This document shows positions 10,485 to 22,380 of a stretch of 64,000 bases of DNA, in pieces. Position 1 is the first letter of the stretch; each line of letters begins with the position of its first letter. Source of the stretch: Chrysopilus asiliformis (Eukaryota > Arthropoda > Insecta > Diptera > Rhagionidae); the NCBI GenBank assembly GCA_964034945.1, contig OZ035960.1, forward strand, positions 110,112,324 to 110,176,323, given 5' to 3'. Both the position numbers and the translations under genes were made by a program. The notes under the pieces were generated by a model, which did not search any database, was not told where the DNA came from, and saw only the letters and a list, made by a program, of their open reading frames with translations.

Positions 10485-12700
10485 TGGGATTGCATAATTC
10501 CGGGTTTTGTTTCCGGGACAACATGCTTAATACGGGGTTGTCTCTGGGAGGTATGGTTTGTGGAACTATTTGTGGAGGACTTGGTGGCTTTATACGAGAT
10601 AATTCTCATTTTTCATGGAAAGGGTGAGGGCGCGGAGATCTGCGGAAGTGCGATGGCGATATAAACTCCATACAATAAATTAGAACAAGACATGATTATT
10701 GTACGAGTGGGCCGAGACGGGTGAAGTGGGGTACGGGGGTCGTTGAATTCGAAGAAGACTCTTTCAATAAAAATAATTTATATTTATCAAACAATCTCCA
10801 GTGCCAGTGCTTACCAGAATCATAAAAATTCTGTTCTTCACTTTATTAAAGAAAAATTCTCACAGTGTATAATCAGATAATCAAATAGCTAATCAAATTC
10901 TCAAACGAAGAAGACATTCGAATATCAAATTCTTCCCAGATTGAGATATTTTCTTAACTATATCTGATTGATTTCAGAACATTATTCAAACATCATTAGA
11001 ATTGTATAAAAAGGTACGATGCACGCATATTTGAATAACATTGAAAAATAATAAAAATATTCTCGGAACTAAAGATTCGAGTTCCAAAGGTAAACGATTG
11101 ATTCATCAATCAAGTCAATCGGGCGTTTAAAATCGCTTATTAAAGATCATCATTGGAATGTAATGTATGAAACATATGCAAAAAGCGATTATTCAAAAAA
11201 AAAAAAAAAAGAAAAGAAAGGGTTCCAAACTTTATTCAAAAGACCCTTCAAATCGTTGCGAACCACATATATATTGACAATGATCTTCGAAATCCGACCT
11301 TGCTAACAACAGTTTTTTTTTTACTTTTGCTCGCTTCGCAATCTGAAGATAATTCGCCCTTACTACTCTTTGAAATCTGCGAAATTAGCAAACGTATTGA
11401 AAAATGTAAATATAATTTTAAGAAAATTAAAGGGTTGCCTTTTTGCCCAAAACAACCAATTCATCTCTATTCAGTCGGCTTGTTAGGCTCGCCCCAAAAA
11501 TATCGAAGGTATACCACTTAATCTCCTTTTATGTTCTTCTATTCACGATCAACCTGTAAACAATTTCCTTTTTTTTTTTGCACATCCTTTCACTTGAGAA
11601 TGAAAATGAGGTTTAGGGCTGCATCCGACAAAAAACACCCTTCATCATCCTGATGGCATAAAAAATACACATTGGCGAAAATTTTTATTCAAGCACTTAA
11701 AGATGGGTGACACCTTTACGGCGACTGGTAGAAATATCTGTGAACCCTTTCCATTGGTTTAATTTTCGTATTGATATTGGATAAGATCTTAATCGGTTCA
11801 ATATTTGGATTTTAGATAAAGTTATTTCAAATGTAAACAAGAAAACGATCGTAGAATATTTTTCGAAATGTTTTCTTCTAAAAAAAAATGAGGTAAAATT
11901 GAAACGACTTAAAATTACAGCCTGATAAAACATCGAATAGAATTCATGATAAATTTTGTGAAGGAAATTAATTTCAGACAAATATAAAATGTTAAAATTT
12001 AATTTTGTTACAAGCACACCTGGGGAGCAGAAGAAATTTTCTAATTAAGTGAATATGCATAAATTAACATCGAGTAGAAAATGGAACTAATATATGTATA
12101 TAGGCTTTGTTAAGATTAAGCATAAAGATGCATTGGTAAAGATAACACAAGATTTTCTATTTTTTTTTTCTTTTCACAACATAATATATAAAGTTTTGCT
12201 AACAAATTGCCTAAATTAAATTTTAATTTCTTATTGAATAGAATCACATTATCAGTGTCATTTTTTGAGGCGAATACAATTTTAGTAATATAAGATAAGC
12301 CGCGAATGGATTACCAAACATAGTGGATAGATTTACTACACATTGATGTTGTAATTACAGCAGATTATAGTCATAATTGTCATTTTGATTGATTTCGGCG
12401 GCAGTTTACAAATAAAGATTTTACTAATTGATAAAAGATGTTTTCTGGCAGTTTTTTTTTGTGAGGTCGGCGTTTTATTCCAAATCAGGGAATCAATAAA
12501 GTTTTGATACGAGATTCTAGGTTAATTTGAATATGTCTTTTAGCGGCTTATTTGATATGAGTTTACATACAAATACATATGAAAAAACTATTTTTTATAT
12601 ACTACAGGCGGTTCAAACAATAAAATTCTAGTTATTATTTCCGCCGCCAAATTTTTGCGCTTGAAGCTGAGATATTTGCGTTTAAAAAAATTGGACAAAC
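10485..12700. other. Long intergenic stretch, nothing recognised
   Basis: It is AT-rich with poly-A, poly-T and TA runs. A 106-codon minus-strand ORF at 11697-12017 has F/K/I-rich composition, no splice context and no recognisable domain, so I do not call it. No tandem or inverted repeats of note. Confidence 0.4.
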
Positions 12701-12724
12701 TAGGGATAATCGTCAAATAGGTTC

Positions 12725-13262
12725 TCTATATGAGGACATACCCAATTTTCATTTCCATGGGAGAGGGGGTAGTAGTAGACCGATTGGATTTCAATGTATA
12801 GAAAAGTTATGTTAAAATAAATTATAGACACATTTTGTCTTTATAAATTTTTCGACACCACTCACCGTTCTCGAGAAAATCGCAAAAACTATTTCATTTG
12901 TATGGGGAGGAAAGGAGTGGTCCAACTGGATTTTGATGTATGATTAAGTTATGTGAAATCCTATTCTAAACATCTTTTAGCTTATTAAATGTTTCAGTAC
13001 GATTCACCGTTTTCGAGAAAATTGTAAAAACTGTTTCGTTTGTATGGGGGAAGGAGGACGAAATGGTCCGATTTTACCCGTCAAGAAATTAGCCTTGCCA
13101 ATTACGAGAAAAGCAACGATACTAAATTTCATGTCTCTAGCTAAATCCTTTCGAAAGTTATGGTGTTCTCGGAAGGACAGACAGTCAGACGGATCGACAG
13201 GTGCAAATAAAAATCTTTTGTCATCTTAAACACTCTTATGTAATTCACAAACTGTAAGTACA
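12725..13262 (+). repeat. Dispersed GTCY/GACA-type repeat (family V), best copy
   Basis: It contains two internal diverged units of 'gattggattttgatgtatg.. gttatgtaaaatcctatt.. gttttcgagaaaat', then 'catgtctctagctaaatcc', 'gaaagttatggtgtt' and a GACAGACAGTCAGACGG tract, ending in 'atgtaattcacaaactg'. Related copies lie at 5660, 27385 and 52060. No protein. It is probably a non-autonomous element. Confidence 0.65.
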
Positions 13263-13274
13263 CTAAATCTAATA

Positions 13275-14078
13275 AAGGGTCTTTCAACAAGGACATAACA
13301 ATTTTGTATTTTAATAAAAACGCACCCTAAAACGTTTTTTATGATCTAGCAATGCTAAAACGTCAGTCAAGGTTTATATTTTTATCATGGTGAAGTTCAC
13401 GAACGAGCAACGTTTGGAAATTATTAAAACTTACTACCCAATTGACCAATATTGAAATTTTTGTACCGTGTCCAAATGTAGCACGCAATTTTCCTTTATA
13501 AAGTTTAAGAATATTTGTGGGAAAATTTGGAATTATGGACCTTATGGTACAAAAAAGACCATTTTCACAGGAAAAAATCTTGGATTTCCAATCAAAATTC
13601 CATAAATCGTACCTTCGGTACTTGGTACAAGATGACTGGAAATCCAATTGGTTTTCCAACCAATTTGGTCAATTGGGTACCCAGACTCTGAGTCGGTGGT
13701 CGCAATCGTGTAATCTCGAGAAATGGTCCGGTCGAATGGCCACCTCGCTCATGCGATTTAACGACGTTGGATTTCTTTTTATGGGGTTATGTTAAGTCGC
13801 TGGTTTATGCCAACAAGCCAACAACGTTAGAGGAGCTCAGGAACAATATCAAACGCGAAATTGCTAACGTTCCGGCCGTTATGTGTGGAAGAGTGGTGGA
13901 AAATTGGCTCCAAATAATCAATCAGCAAACGTGCTCTTTTTGGCCATATGAACGACATCGAATTTCATACTTAAATGTAACATGTCCACTACACCTGGAA
14001 TAAATTGCAGCCAGATATCTCAACTATTCTGTGTTTTATTTAAATACAAAATTGTTATGTCCTTGTTGAAAGACCCGA
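13275..14078 (+). mobile_element. Mariner-like (Tc1/mariner) element, internally deleted, copy 1
   Basis: The ends GGGTCTTTCAACAAGGAC.. and ..GTCCTTGTTGAAAGACCC form terminal inverted repeats of over 30 bp. TA flanks both sides (13273-74 and 14079-80). The transposase start (MVKFTNEQRLEIIKTYY) is at 13387. The C-terminal part near 13767-14001 has LDFFLWGYVKSLVYANKP and ends CPLHLE. The central catalytic part is deleted and frameshifted, so it is a dead copy. Confidence 0.85.
13387..14001 (+). pseudogene. Mariner transposase remnant
   Basis: An N-terminal fragment with the MVKFTNEQRLE start is followed by frameshifted sequence and a C-terminal fragment with LDFFLWGYVKS, which lies around the third catalytic aspartate of mariner-type enzymes. 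The complete catalytic domain is not present. The same C-terminal fragment is open over 105 codons in the copy at 56892-57209. Confidence 0.75.
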
Positions 14079-14136
14079 TATATAGTTCCCGTATATAGTA
14101 TAAACAGGAATTTTTCTAAGGAAAACCACAAGGTTT

Positions 14137-14523
14137 TATACCCGTATGGTGAAACCAAAGGGTATATTAGATTTGCCTTACCGTTTGTAACGCCAAGATT
14201 CCGTCATCACACAAAAAAAAAACGAATTACACCAGTGTGTTTAGAATGATAAAAATAATTAATTTCTGTATGTCCGTCCGTCCGTCTGTCTGTCCGTCTG
14301 TCTGTGGCGCGGATTGCGGGCGCACGAATTGAGCTAGAGACTTGAAATTTTGCACAGATCCGTTTTTCGTAAAATGTGAGGCTAAATTCGTTCATGGGCA
14401 AAAATGGACCATTAGGGGGGGGGGGGGGTACCCCCCATACGAACGAAAACGATTTTTCCGAATATCTCAAAAACGGTGCATCTTATCAAAAAAGATTGGC
14501 AATTATAGCTTTTGTTATGTTTT
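14137..14523 (+). repeat. Family T repeat (TATACCCG end), copy 2, internally shortened
   Basis: It starts 'tatacccgtatggtgaaacc', has the 'gtaacgccaagattccgtca' block, a GTCCGTCTGTC tract at 14273-14305, 'gagctagagacttgaaatttt', a 12-base-plus G run near 14415-14428, and ends 'ggcaattatagcttttgtta'. It is 387 bp, shorter than the other copies by loss of the last third. Confidence 0.8.
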
Positions 14524-16400
14524 TTCTCTGAAACATACCAAATCTGTAGATAGAATTGAACTATTTCTAGGAGAATGCATGTATGTTGTATGTACATATG
14601 CGCATAAATGTTTTGTTAGTTTCATATAAAAATTCATCTTATCTAAAATTGTGGCATGGTAAAGATTAAACAGTCTCTTTAATATAAATAAAAGAAATTT
14701 TCTAAGTTGTTCTTCTTTAACCGATTGATTTATCGAAGGGTAAATGTCTGAAAGTTATTTAGGAAGGCAGATGACTGGAATTATAAACACATAAATGTCG
14801 TCATTCCAACAAGTTATGTGACCCTTCTTTGTTGGTATAATTTTCATCAATTTTCGTGAGTTATGCGACAATAATATTTCGATAACAACAAGAAAGGATT
14901 AATGCATCGTTCACACATGAAGAACGACATTGAAGGATGAGAAGAAGAAAAAAACAGAAAACAGATAAAATGCTAAACATCGAAGCGCATAATGGGAGAA
15001 GATCAATAGATTTGGTAGTCCGTAGCACACGACTTGTCGTTCGACAGTCTATTGAATGCAGCAAGGTATTGAATGGTGGGTATGTATCGTCACAATAGAG
15101 GAAATCTATATAAAGGTACAAAATATCTCAATGCCAAAAAGGATAACACAGCATATCTTCCCAGGAGTACTTCTTAAAAGGGGTGCCATTCTTATATTAT
15201 ACACATGTGTCGTTCTTGTTATCGGCTGGTATTTGGCTTATATTTCGAGTATCGATTGATTCTTTCAACAAAGAAGTAAAAATTATTCGAATTTCTGAGA
15301 TAAAATCTTGATCGTGTGCCAAAGTTTTTTGAAGTTTCTCCGATCAGTAGAAATCATCAAAATAATTGCAGTTTGAGGAATTGAAGAAAATTTCGAAATT
15401 TTCATTTACAAATAATTAATCGTGCCAGGAAATTTACAAACAATTAATCGTACCAGGAAAGCTACCGTAAGTCTATTCCCGATTTCTATTCTTTCCAAAC
15501 CACAAAGCACCATTTGAGATAAAATTGTCTTCTAAAATTTTCATTTCAATCTCATTAGCATATAATTTGCATTGATCTCTAATAAATGTTGGAATCATTT
15601 CAAAACATATAAAAACCATAAAGAAATAACAAAATAAAAAACTAGAATAAACATATGGATTGATCAACGATCTCAACGATCGTCCCACATTGCATTAAGT
15701 ATAAACTCCGCTTATCTTCTATTCGTCTTATAAAACGATTTGGCTGAGCATCTTCTGTATGGCTCTTGAGTTCGTTTTACCCAAAGATGACCATAGTTTT
15801 TGGTCAAGATTTAGAGCAATGATCAAAATTCAACTATCAACACACCCGAATTTGATACTAAGTGAATTATGTCCGGCCAAAAAAGAAATTTGAATAGCGT
15901 TCGACTAGACTTAGGCCAAGCTATATTATAAGAAAAAAAAACATTTTTTTATCGAATTTTCGATATTTCGATTTTCGACATGTTTTTTTTCGCCTGATTT
16001 GTTTGAAAATCAATTTGTGAAATTGCATTAATGTTAACTGATAATGCTATTAATCACTCAATTCTGTCACTATAGGGTGATGGATAAAATGATTAAAAAG
16101 ATTTATTGGTTCACTAATGTCAATATTTCCATTTGACCTTGCCTGACCAATGTTTTATTTATTTCTTTTTGTGAAAATATTTTTTTGGAAGAATTCATAG
16201 ATGCGAGTGTTTTTTCATGTCGGTTATATAAAATTCTGCTGGGTGTGGTGTTTTGATATTTAGGCTAAAATTATACAAACTATTTCAATGCCTTTTTTTC
16301 AAAAAAAAAATGTTATACATTCCAAAAATCAAACTCTGGTGGAAATTTGTCAAACGACTGAAAAAAGAAAAATCTCGCAGATTTAATTAGATTTGCTGTA
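14524..16400. other. Intergenic DNA, little recognised
   Basis: The only structure seen is a tandem duplication of about 29 bp at 15403-15461 (two copies around 'aattaatcgtrccaggaaa'). No exon with matching splice sites on either strand. Confidence 0.4.
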
Positions 16401-16672
16401 CACTCAGAAAAATTGAGGCTAACTCGACGAACTACATACGGCGTAATTGGCCTCGGGCAGGCGCGCGTTCGCCTGCATGTGGGCAAGTAAAACTGAGTTG
16501 ACCTGTGGTCGGAGAAATTCTGAAATTAAGCCACCAGCAGGTGAAGTAGGTCATTGCGAGCTGCACGAGTTGACCTTAGATAGGTTAACTCTGACCGCTA
16601 GCTGGCTTACAGACACCTCTGTAAGGTCAGAGTTAACCTGATAAAAAGTTGACCTGGACATTTTTCTGAGTG
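16401..16672. mobile_element. CACTCAG MITE, copy 2 (TSD TA)
   Basis: Same 272-bp length as copy 1 and highly similar throughout, with CACTCAGAAAAAT ends. TA stands directly outside both ends, giving the clearest target duplication of the three copies. Confidence 0.87.
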
Positions 16673-16884
16673 TACATTTTTAATGTGCTAATTCCAGGGT
16701 AAGGAAAAATTCGTTCACAAATTTGAATGGTTCACGAATCGGATTTTATAAAATAAAATTCGCGAATGATTCTTTTCTCAGAGAATTTTATTTTTTTGAT
16801 TCGCTCGCGAAGGAATTGAAATCGATTTTTAGCTTTCGCGAGCGAATCGCAAACTCTTTTAACTCAACTTTTCGATTCGCGAAT

Positions 16885-17255
16885 AAAAAGAATTAAAAAG
16901 AATCGAAAAGAATCGAAAATAATCGAAAAGAATCGAAAAGAATGGAAAAGAATCGAAAAGAATCGAAAAGAATCGAAAAGAATGGAAAAGAATCGATAAA
17001 AATTGAAAAGAATCGAAAAGAATCGAAAATAATCGAAAAGAATCGAGAAAAATTGAAAATAATGGAAAAGAATCGAAAAGAATCGAGAAAAATTGAAAAG
17101 AATCCAAAAGAATCGAAAAGAATCGAAAATAATCTAAAAGAATCGAAAAGAATGGAAAAGAATCGAGAAAAATTGAAAAGAATCGAAAAGAATGGAAAAG
17201 AATCGAAAAGAATGGAAAAGAATCGAGAAAAATTGAAAAGAATCGAAAAGAATCA
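16885..17255 (+). repeat. 10-bp minisatellite (AATCGAAAAG)n
   Basis: About 37 imperfect units of 10 bp. Variants are AATGGAAAAG, AATCGAAAAT, AATCGAGAAA and AATTGAAAAG. The last two often occur as a pair, which hints at a higher-order unit. Because 10 is not a multiple of 3, all three frames on each strand give open repetitive peptides (K/E/N/R-rich on plus, F/S/L/I-rich on minus); these are not genes. Confidence 0.95.
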
Positions 17256-17526
17256 ATCCTTTTGACTCTTTTTCCGGTTCCTTTTCGCAGAGCTTAATTG
17301 GAGTTTTCGTTTATCCGCTTGTCACTTATAGTTCTTATAAAACTCCAATCACTAAACCATCATTTTACCCCACCCACCCGTGTCCTCCCCACCCCTTCCT
17401 CCGGCCTCCTGCTCCCTGATTAATTCAACCAGTAGTACAGCACTTTGCTTCTGAATCGGAATCGCTAAATCTGAGATAGTTTTACAGCGACGGAAAAATT
17501 CATCGAAAGGAAAAATAACAGCTAAA

Positions 17527-17690
17527 AAACTCACCGAAATAAAATTCACCGAAAGAAAAACTCACCGAAAGAAAAACTCCCCAAAAGAAAATTCATCGAG
17601 AAGCAGACTCACCGAAAGGAAAGTTCACCGAACGAAAACTCATTGAAAGGAAAACTCACTGGATGGAAAACTCACTGAATGGATAACTCA
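17527..17690 (+). repeat. Imperfect 17-bp tandem repeat (actcaccgaaaggaaaa type)
   Basis: About nine to ten diverged units read as 'aCTCACCGAAAGgaaaa' with changes (TTCACCG, TTCATCG, CTCACTG). They lie between the minisatellite and a small fold-back. No protein-coding sense. Confidence 0.75.
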
Positions 17691-17715
17691 CTGAAAAAAA
17701 CTCTGAAAGGAAAAT

Positions 17716-17826
17716 TCGAGAGAAAAACTTTATTCGTCAAACAACCCGACTTTTCCTTTCAGAATTTATTGAAAGGAAAAGTCGGGTTGCGTTGGATGGC
17801 ATGGCGTGATAAAGTTTTTCTCTCGA
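17716..17826. mobile_element. Small fold-back element
   Basis: The outer arms TCGAGAGAAAAACTTTAT and its reverse complement bound the element. The inner arms 'caacccgacttttcctttca' pair with 'tgaaaggaaaagtcgggttg'. The total is about 111 bp. No clear target duplication. Confidence 0.6.
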
Positions 17827-18155
17827 GTAATTTTTGCAAATCGCTTGCAAAGAACGATTTTTTGAAAATCAAAAAAAAAAAAAACATGAAGATAAAAAAG
17901 GAAATGAAGATAATAAAATTCTTTACGTTTTGCCGTTTACCGTAGATCGATATCTTTTAGCATTATCGAAATACAGGCAAAGCTCGATTTACGACCAAAA
18001 TAAACTAAATTTCAACTAAATATTTAAAATTCAATAATATCGTGCCACTAATTACACCAATTATTGTATATTTTTTAGCGGAAAGTTCTTTTGAATTCAT
18101 ATAAAATAAATATAGTATAAATTCTGAACTTTCTCAAGCAACACTTATTGAAAAA

Positions 18156-18880
18156 ATGTTCTGGTATAATTGGTTTTTTAAAGTATTTTGCTTCTTTATA
18201 TTATTGAAGTTATCGGTAGTATAAACTTTCAATCAAATATTTTGAAATTTCAATTTAAAAAAAATCGATTTTTCAGATTTCCATAAAACTCACTGTGACG
18301 GATTTGAAACACAAACCTAATGTGTCCGTATGTCACAATTCATTTTTCAAAATGTCCGTAAATAAAAATAAAGAATGACTGATCAACTTTTCATGTGACT
18401 TTGCCGTTGAGATCAAAACCTTATATGTATGTGAATCTGGAAGTTGTTTTTAAATCATTTTCCCGTAATATACTTTAATTATATGTTTTTTCTTCACCAG
18501 GCCAGAGTAGTATTGTTCAAAAAGTTCCATGGCCAATATCAAAAGTACTTTTTTGATGTTAGTGAAGATATATGTAAATTGTTTGATGGTAGCTCAATGA
18601 ATAAGGTTTTTAACGCTTTGCTAAATGAAGCTAAAAGTTTTTGTAATCAATGTGAAAAATGCCCAATTAAAGTATATTTGAACCCGTAATAAAAATTCAA
18701 AAAATTTGAATTAATTGAATTTAATTTCAGGGAAATATGACAGTTTTAGGGATTTCTGTGCCGGGAACTTTGATCCCATCAATTATACCCAAAGGATTCT
18801 ATAAGATAAGTTTTTTTATTTCCAGTCTAAGCAGACAAATGTCTTATGTCGATGTCTTTATTTTATTTAAAGTGGTTTAA
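18156..18880 (+). pseudogene. DUF1091/DM8 gene C with one in-frame stop (4 exons)
   Basis: Exons 18156-18215 (signal peptide MFWYNWFFKVFCFFILLKLS), 18277-18426, 18501-18671 and 18731-18880 (TAA), all with GT/AG sites and standard exon lengths (60, 150, 171, 150). The only lesion is TGA at 18376-18378 (codon 34 of exon 2), where paralogues have CGA or CAA in the sense of KNKEQLINF or NKQRVINF. A single C-to-T change explains it. Otherwise exon 3 is canonical (ARVVLFKKFHGQYQKYF, DICKLFDGSSMNKVF, CNQCEKCPIK), as is exon 4 (GNMTVLG, IPKGFYK). It is therefore a very young pseudogene, a polymorphic null, a readthrough gene or a sequencing error. It is first in a head-to-tail trio with D and E. Confidence 0.85.
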
Positions 18881-18916
18881 CATTTAAATGCTACTATCTT
18901 GAAAATATTTCTTCTA

Positions 18917-19510
18917 TTACATTCCTGTACGAAGTATAATAAAGCTATGTATTCATCAAAAATTTCAGCCACTTTATTTTCCCTGAAAATCATTTCCCGG
19001 GCACTCCTGAGTCAATTAGAATCATATTACAAAAATGTCCTTTAGTCTGTTGGTCTGTCGGTCTGTCGATCTGTCGGTCTGTCCGTTTGTCGGTCTGTCC
19101 GTTTGTCGGTCTGTCGGTCTCTCAAAAATTAATAGAGCTAGAGCCATGAAATTTTATAACCGTATTTGGTCCTGGTATGGGGCGATTCTATCAACTTTTG
19201 GTAAAAATCCGTTTACCGGAAGTAATTTAAATTCCAAGATTTCTAAAAATCGCAAAATTCTGATTTTCTAGTGGCAACACTACAAACAATTTCTGCAAGT
19301 TTCATTAAGTAATTCCAACGCCTTTTGTTATTGGTCGTTAATGATTGATTTCATGTAACATGAGTTAACAGGGATGGAACGGGAAATCTTGGATCAGCTT
19401 TTGACCTAAAACACGCTTATTGGTGCCAATAAGTTCCCGTAAAAGTTTCATCTAAATCGGTTGATTGATTCTCAAGTTATTGGCGAGCAGACAGAAAAGC
19501 AGAAAGTAAT
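18917..19510 (+). repeat. Family S GTCY repeat, copy 2
   Basis: It shares the hairpin-like end (tacgaagtataataaa), 'actcctgagtcaattaga', 'tacaaaaatgtcc', an 8-bp-period GTCTGTYG tract at 19040-19115 and 'gctagagccatgaaatttt' with 1335-2860. It keeps more of the 3' part (to 'gagcagacagaaaagcag'). Confidence 0.65.
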
Positions 19511-19524
19511 CTTATAATATAATA

Positions 19525-20165
19525 CGAGGAATGTCTGTCTGTCTGTCTGCACAAACGATCTCGAAAACCCGCCTAACGATTTTCACGAAACTTGGGGGTG
19601 AGAGATTTTCGGCCTTGTCCCCGAAAATCCCTAGATAGGTCTCATTTCTGAGAAAATTCCCCTCGATACCCCTCGCCTGGTATCTTCAAATTGGGTGGTC
19701 CGATCTTAATAAAACTTTACAGTATTACTAGGGGGGCTAAGGGCTTTCGATTTTTCCACTACAAACCTGACTTTTCCCTCCCCTCGATAACCCTAACCTG
19801 GTGTCTCAAAACAACGTTTCAAAAATCGGTGACAGCGATTACTCAATAACCACTCAACCGATTTCTATGAAATTTTGTTATCGCGCGTTCTATCTTTCTA
19901 GGTCGGGAATTTAAGAACTCTGAAAAAGCTCTGTAAAGATAATGTGAATTTAGTTTTTCCCCAAAAATCAGCAAAAGTAGGATTTTGAGGTCGCCGAGCA
20001 TGGCTCGGTCTTCCTGGTACTATAAATAAATGGAGGAAACTGGTATAGAAGAAGGGGAACCTTGGGTAAACCTCTGTTCTAAAACCCACCCATTTCATCG
20101 CAATCGGTTCAGTTGTTCTTGAGTTTTACGCGACAGACAGATAGACACACAAGCCTATTATATAA
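19525..20165 (+). repeat. Another GTCTG/GACAG-bounded dispersed repeat
   Basis: It begins with a GTCTGTCTGTCTG tract, contains 'cgattttcacgaaacttgg' and 'cctggtatcttcaaattggg', and ends 'gcgacagacagatagacac..tattatataaaagat'. The end resembles the repeat at 39404-39740. No coding sequence. Family unknown. Confidence 0.5.
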
Positions 20166-20325
20166 AAGATATTGCCCAATAACCGAAATGTTGTTCACAA
20201 ACCGAAAAAGTGTTCACGAACTTGGACATTTTTTGGTTTCAAAAGTAGATTACGAACTTACGAACCGAAACGTTTACAAATGGAGGCGTTTACGAACCGA
20301 GGTTCCACTATACACGCGTGAATTT
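20166..20325 (+). repeat. Relic of pogo-like MITE right end
   Basis: 'cacgaacttgg', 'acgaaccgaaacg' and 'gaaccgaggttccacta' match the body and right end of the element at 61258-61459, but the left end is lost. Confidence 0.4.
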
Positions 20326-20339
20326 AAAATTTGATGTCA

Positions 20340-20862
20340 AAACATAACAAAAGCTATAATTGCCAATCTGGCAATTATTGAAAACCCGTATGGTGATTTA
20401 AGTCAAAACTCCACTTTGAAGTCAAATTTTCCAATACGATTTTTTGAAATTCATTCCAAATGGATTTTGATGTATGGGAGTTTTATGTAGAATCATATCC
20501 TAAATAACTTTTGTTCTTGGACTTTTTAGATAAGATGCACCTATTTTGAGATATTCACAAAAAACCTTTTCGTTTGTATTGTCCATTCTTGGCCGTTAAC
20601 GAATTTAGCCTCGCATTTTACGAAAAACGAATCTGCGCAAAATTTCAAGTCTCTAGCTCAATCCGCGCCACAGACGGACGGATGGACGGACGGACGGACG
20701 GACGGACAGACAGACGGACAGACGGACGGACATGCAAAATTCAAATTTTTTGTCATTCTAAACTCACTAGTGTAATTCATTTTTATGTGTGATGACGGGA
20801 TCTTGGCGTCACAAACGGTAAAGCAAAGTTAATATATCCTTTGGTTTCACCATACGGGTATA
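20340..20862 (-). repeat. Family T repeat (TATACCCG end), copy 3
   Basis: Minus-strand copy: the tatacccg end is at 20862 and the 'gcaattatagcttttgttat' end at 20340. The GACGGACGGACAGAC tract is at 20673-20730. It ends about 200 bp upstream of gene D. Confidence 0.8.
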
Positions 20863-21064
20863 AAAATATTTGAAATCAATTTACTTATCAAATCTTTTTA
20901 ATCTTAATTTCTCCCGACGAATTAAATTTCAGATCATTTTGAAAATTACAATTATTATTGTATATACTTTTTGATATGAAAATAATAACAATATGGCCTA
21001 GACTTTAAATTGCGCAACAGTTTAAATATATTTATAGATTTCTCGGACATTAATCACAGTGAAA

Positions 21065-21767
21065 ATGTTTCACCATAAATGGCTACCTGTAATATTTTTC
21101 TCTTTTTCATTATTACACCAAGCGGTAAGATCAATTCTTCAAAAATCGAGTCGTATTTAAAAAAAATTAATTTTTTTTCACTGTTTAGACATCAATAAAC
21201 CTTAGATTAACAGATGTGAAACATAAGCCCAATGAGACAGTTTGTAAAAATTCAATTTTTAAATTATCCGAGAATAAAAATAAAGAACAATTCATCAATT
21301 ATGCATGTAATTTTGTACCTGAAGTCAAGACTCTATACGTATGTATATTTTTGTATAATATATGTATGTAATAATTATTAATGTTTTTCGCTAGGCTAAA
21401 ATAATGCTGTTTAAAAAATTCCGTGGGAAATATCAAAAGTATTTTCTTGATACTGGAGAAGATATGTGTCAACTATTTGATGGTAGCTCAATGAATAAGA
21501 TTTTTGTTGCCATCCTTCATCAAGCTAAAGATTTTTGCAATAAATGTGATAAATGCCCAGTAAAGGTAGATTTTTACACCTAGTGATAATTCTATAAATT
21601 AAAAAAAAAACTTGCAGGGCAATTTAACTATTATGGGACTACCATTGCCGGTTGCTTTTATTCCAAGTATTGTACCGAAGGGATTCTACAGGATCAGTAT
21701 GTTTATTTCAAGTCTAAACCGACAAACCTCTTATGGGGACTATTTTGTGTTCTTTAAAGTGCTATAG
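21065..21767 (+). CDS. DUF1091/DM8-family secreted protein, gene D (4 exons, 176 aa)
   Basis: Exons 21065-21124 (MFHHKWLPVIFFSFSLLHQA, signal peptide), 21189-21338, 21395-21565 and 21618-21767 (TAG), with introns of 64, 56 and 52 bp. Exon 2 has TVCKNS and YACNF. Exon 3 has KIMLFKKFRGKYQKYF, DMCQLFDGSSMNKIF and CNKCDKCP. Exon 4 has GNLTIMG, PLPVAFIPSIVPKGFYR. Six cysteines remain in the mature part, in the usual family positions. It shares HKWLP in the signal peptide and most exon 3/4 motifs with gene E 870 bp downstream, so the two are tandem duplicates. Secretion is a strong inference; lipid or other ligand binding is a weak one from the ML-domain resemblance of the family. Confidence 0.92.
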
Positions 21768-21919
21768 AAGAAAAAATATTATGTCGCAATAAGTTTTCAG
21801 TTCTGTGAATATATTTATGATCCTCAATTTCCTAGTATTTAATTGTTTCGCTAATTAATGTTTTGCTAATGGAAAACCTGCTACTTATAGTTTGGCCTTA
21901 TAGACGTCATAGTTTGGCC

Positions 21920-22380
21920 AAGCCAGGTCCGCATCTTTTTTCGGCGCCCAGGAAACAAAACTTTTGTCCCGGATTTTTCAATTAAGTGTTATCATAGTTT
22001 TATAATTCTAATTTTCCACAAATGGCGTATGTATTTCAAAAAATTTCACCTGCGGCGCTTTTTTTCTTCATTGCTGGTTTTACAATTTCCGTCGCCATTG
22101 TTTATGGAATGTAAAGACCATGAAAAATTAAGTTAATTTTTGCTTGAGACTGTATAGCTCTTGATTTAAATCTTTTGTCGCACTTTGTTTAACAAAATTT
22201 CCCTGTGGCGCATATTTTTTTATAATTTAACCTTGGTTTTTGTCGAAATAAAATTTTTCTTCTATAAAATTGTGTTGTTTCGTTGGTGTTCCGATGTAGT
22301 CATCAATCTCCCCCCTCCCAACTCCCGCCACCAATCTCATATATTCCCGGATTGACCAAAACAAAAAATATGGTCAAATT
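21920..22380 (-). repeat. Degenerate Zaphod-type hAT relic
   Basis: 'aaacaaaacttttgtcccgg', 'ttaagtgttatcatag', 'aaaaaatttcacctgcggcgc' and 'cccggattgacca' match the inverted complement of parts of the element at 25718-26172. The ends are eroded. It lies between genes D and E. Confidence 0.5.

Noticed and set aside
11697..12017. 106-codon minus-strand ORF
   Set aside because: F/I/K-rich AT-driven composition, no signal peptide, no splice sites, no family resemblance.
13275..14078. Active mariner transposon
   Set aside because: All three mariner copies lack the central catalytic region and are frameshifted; only N- and C-terminal pieces remain.
16942..17265. 107-codon EKNRKESKR-type ORF and its minus-strand F/S-rich partner
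   Set aside because: Both are translations of a 10-bp minisatellite, open in every frame because the unit lacks stops. No splice or start context.
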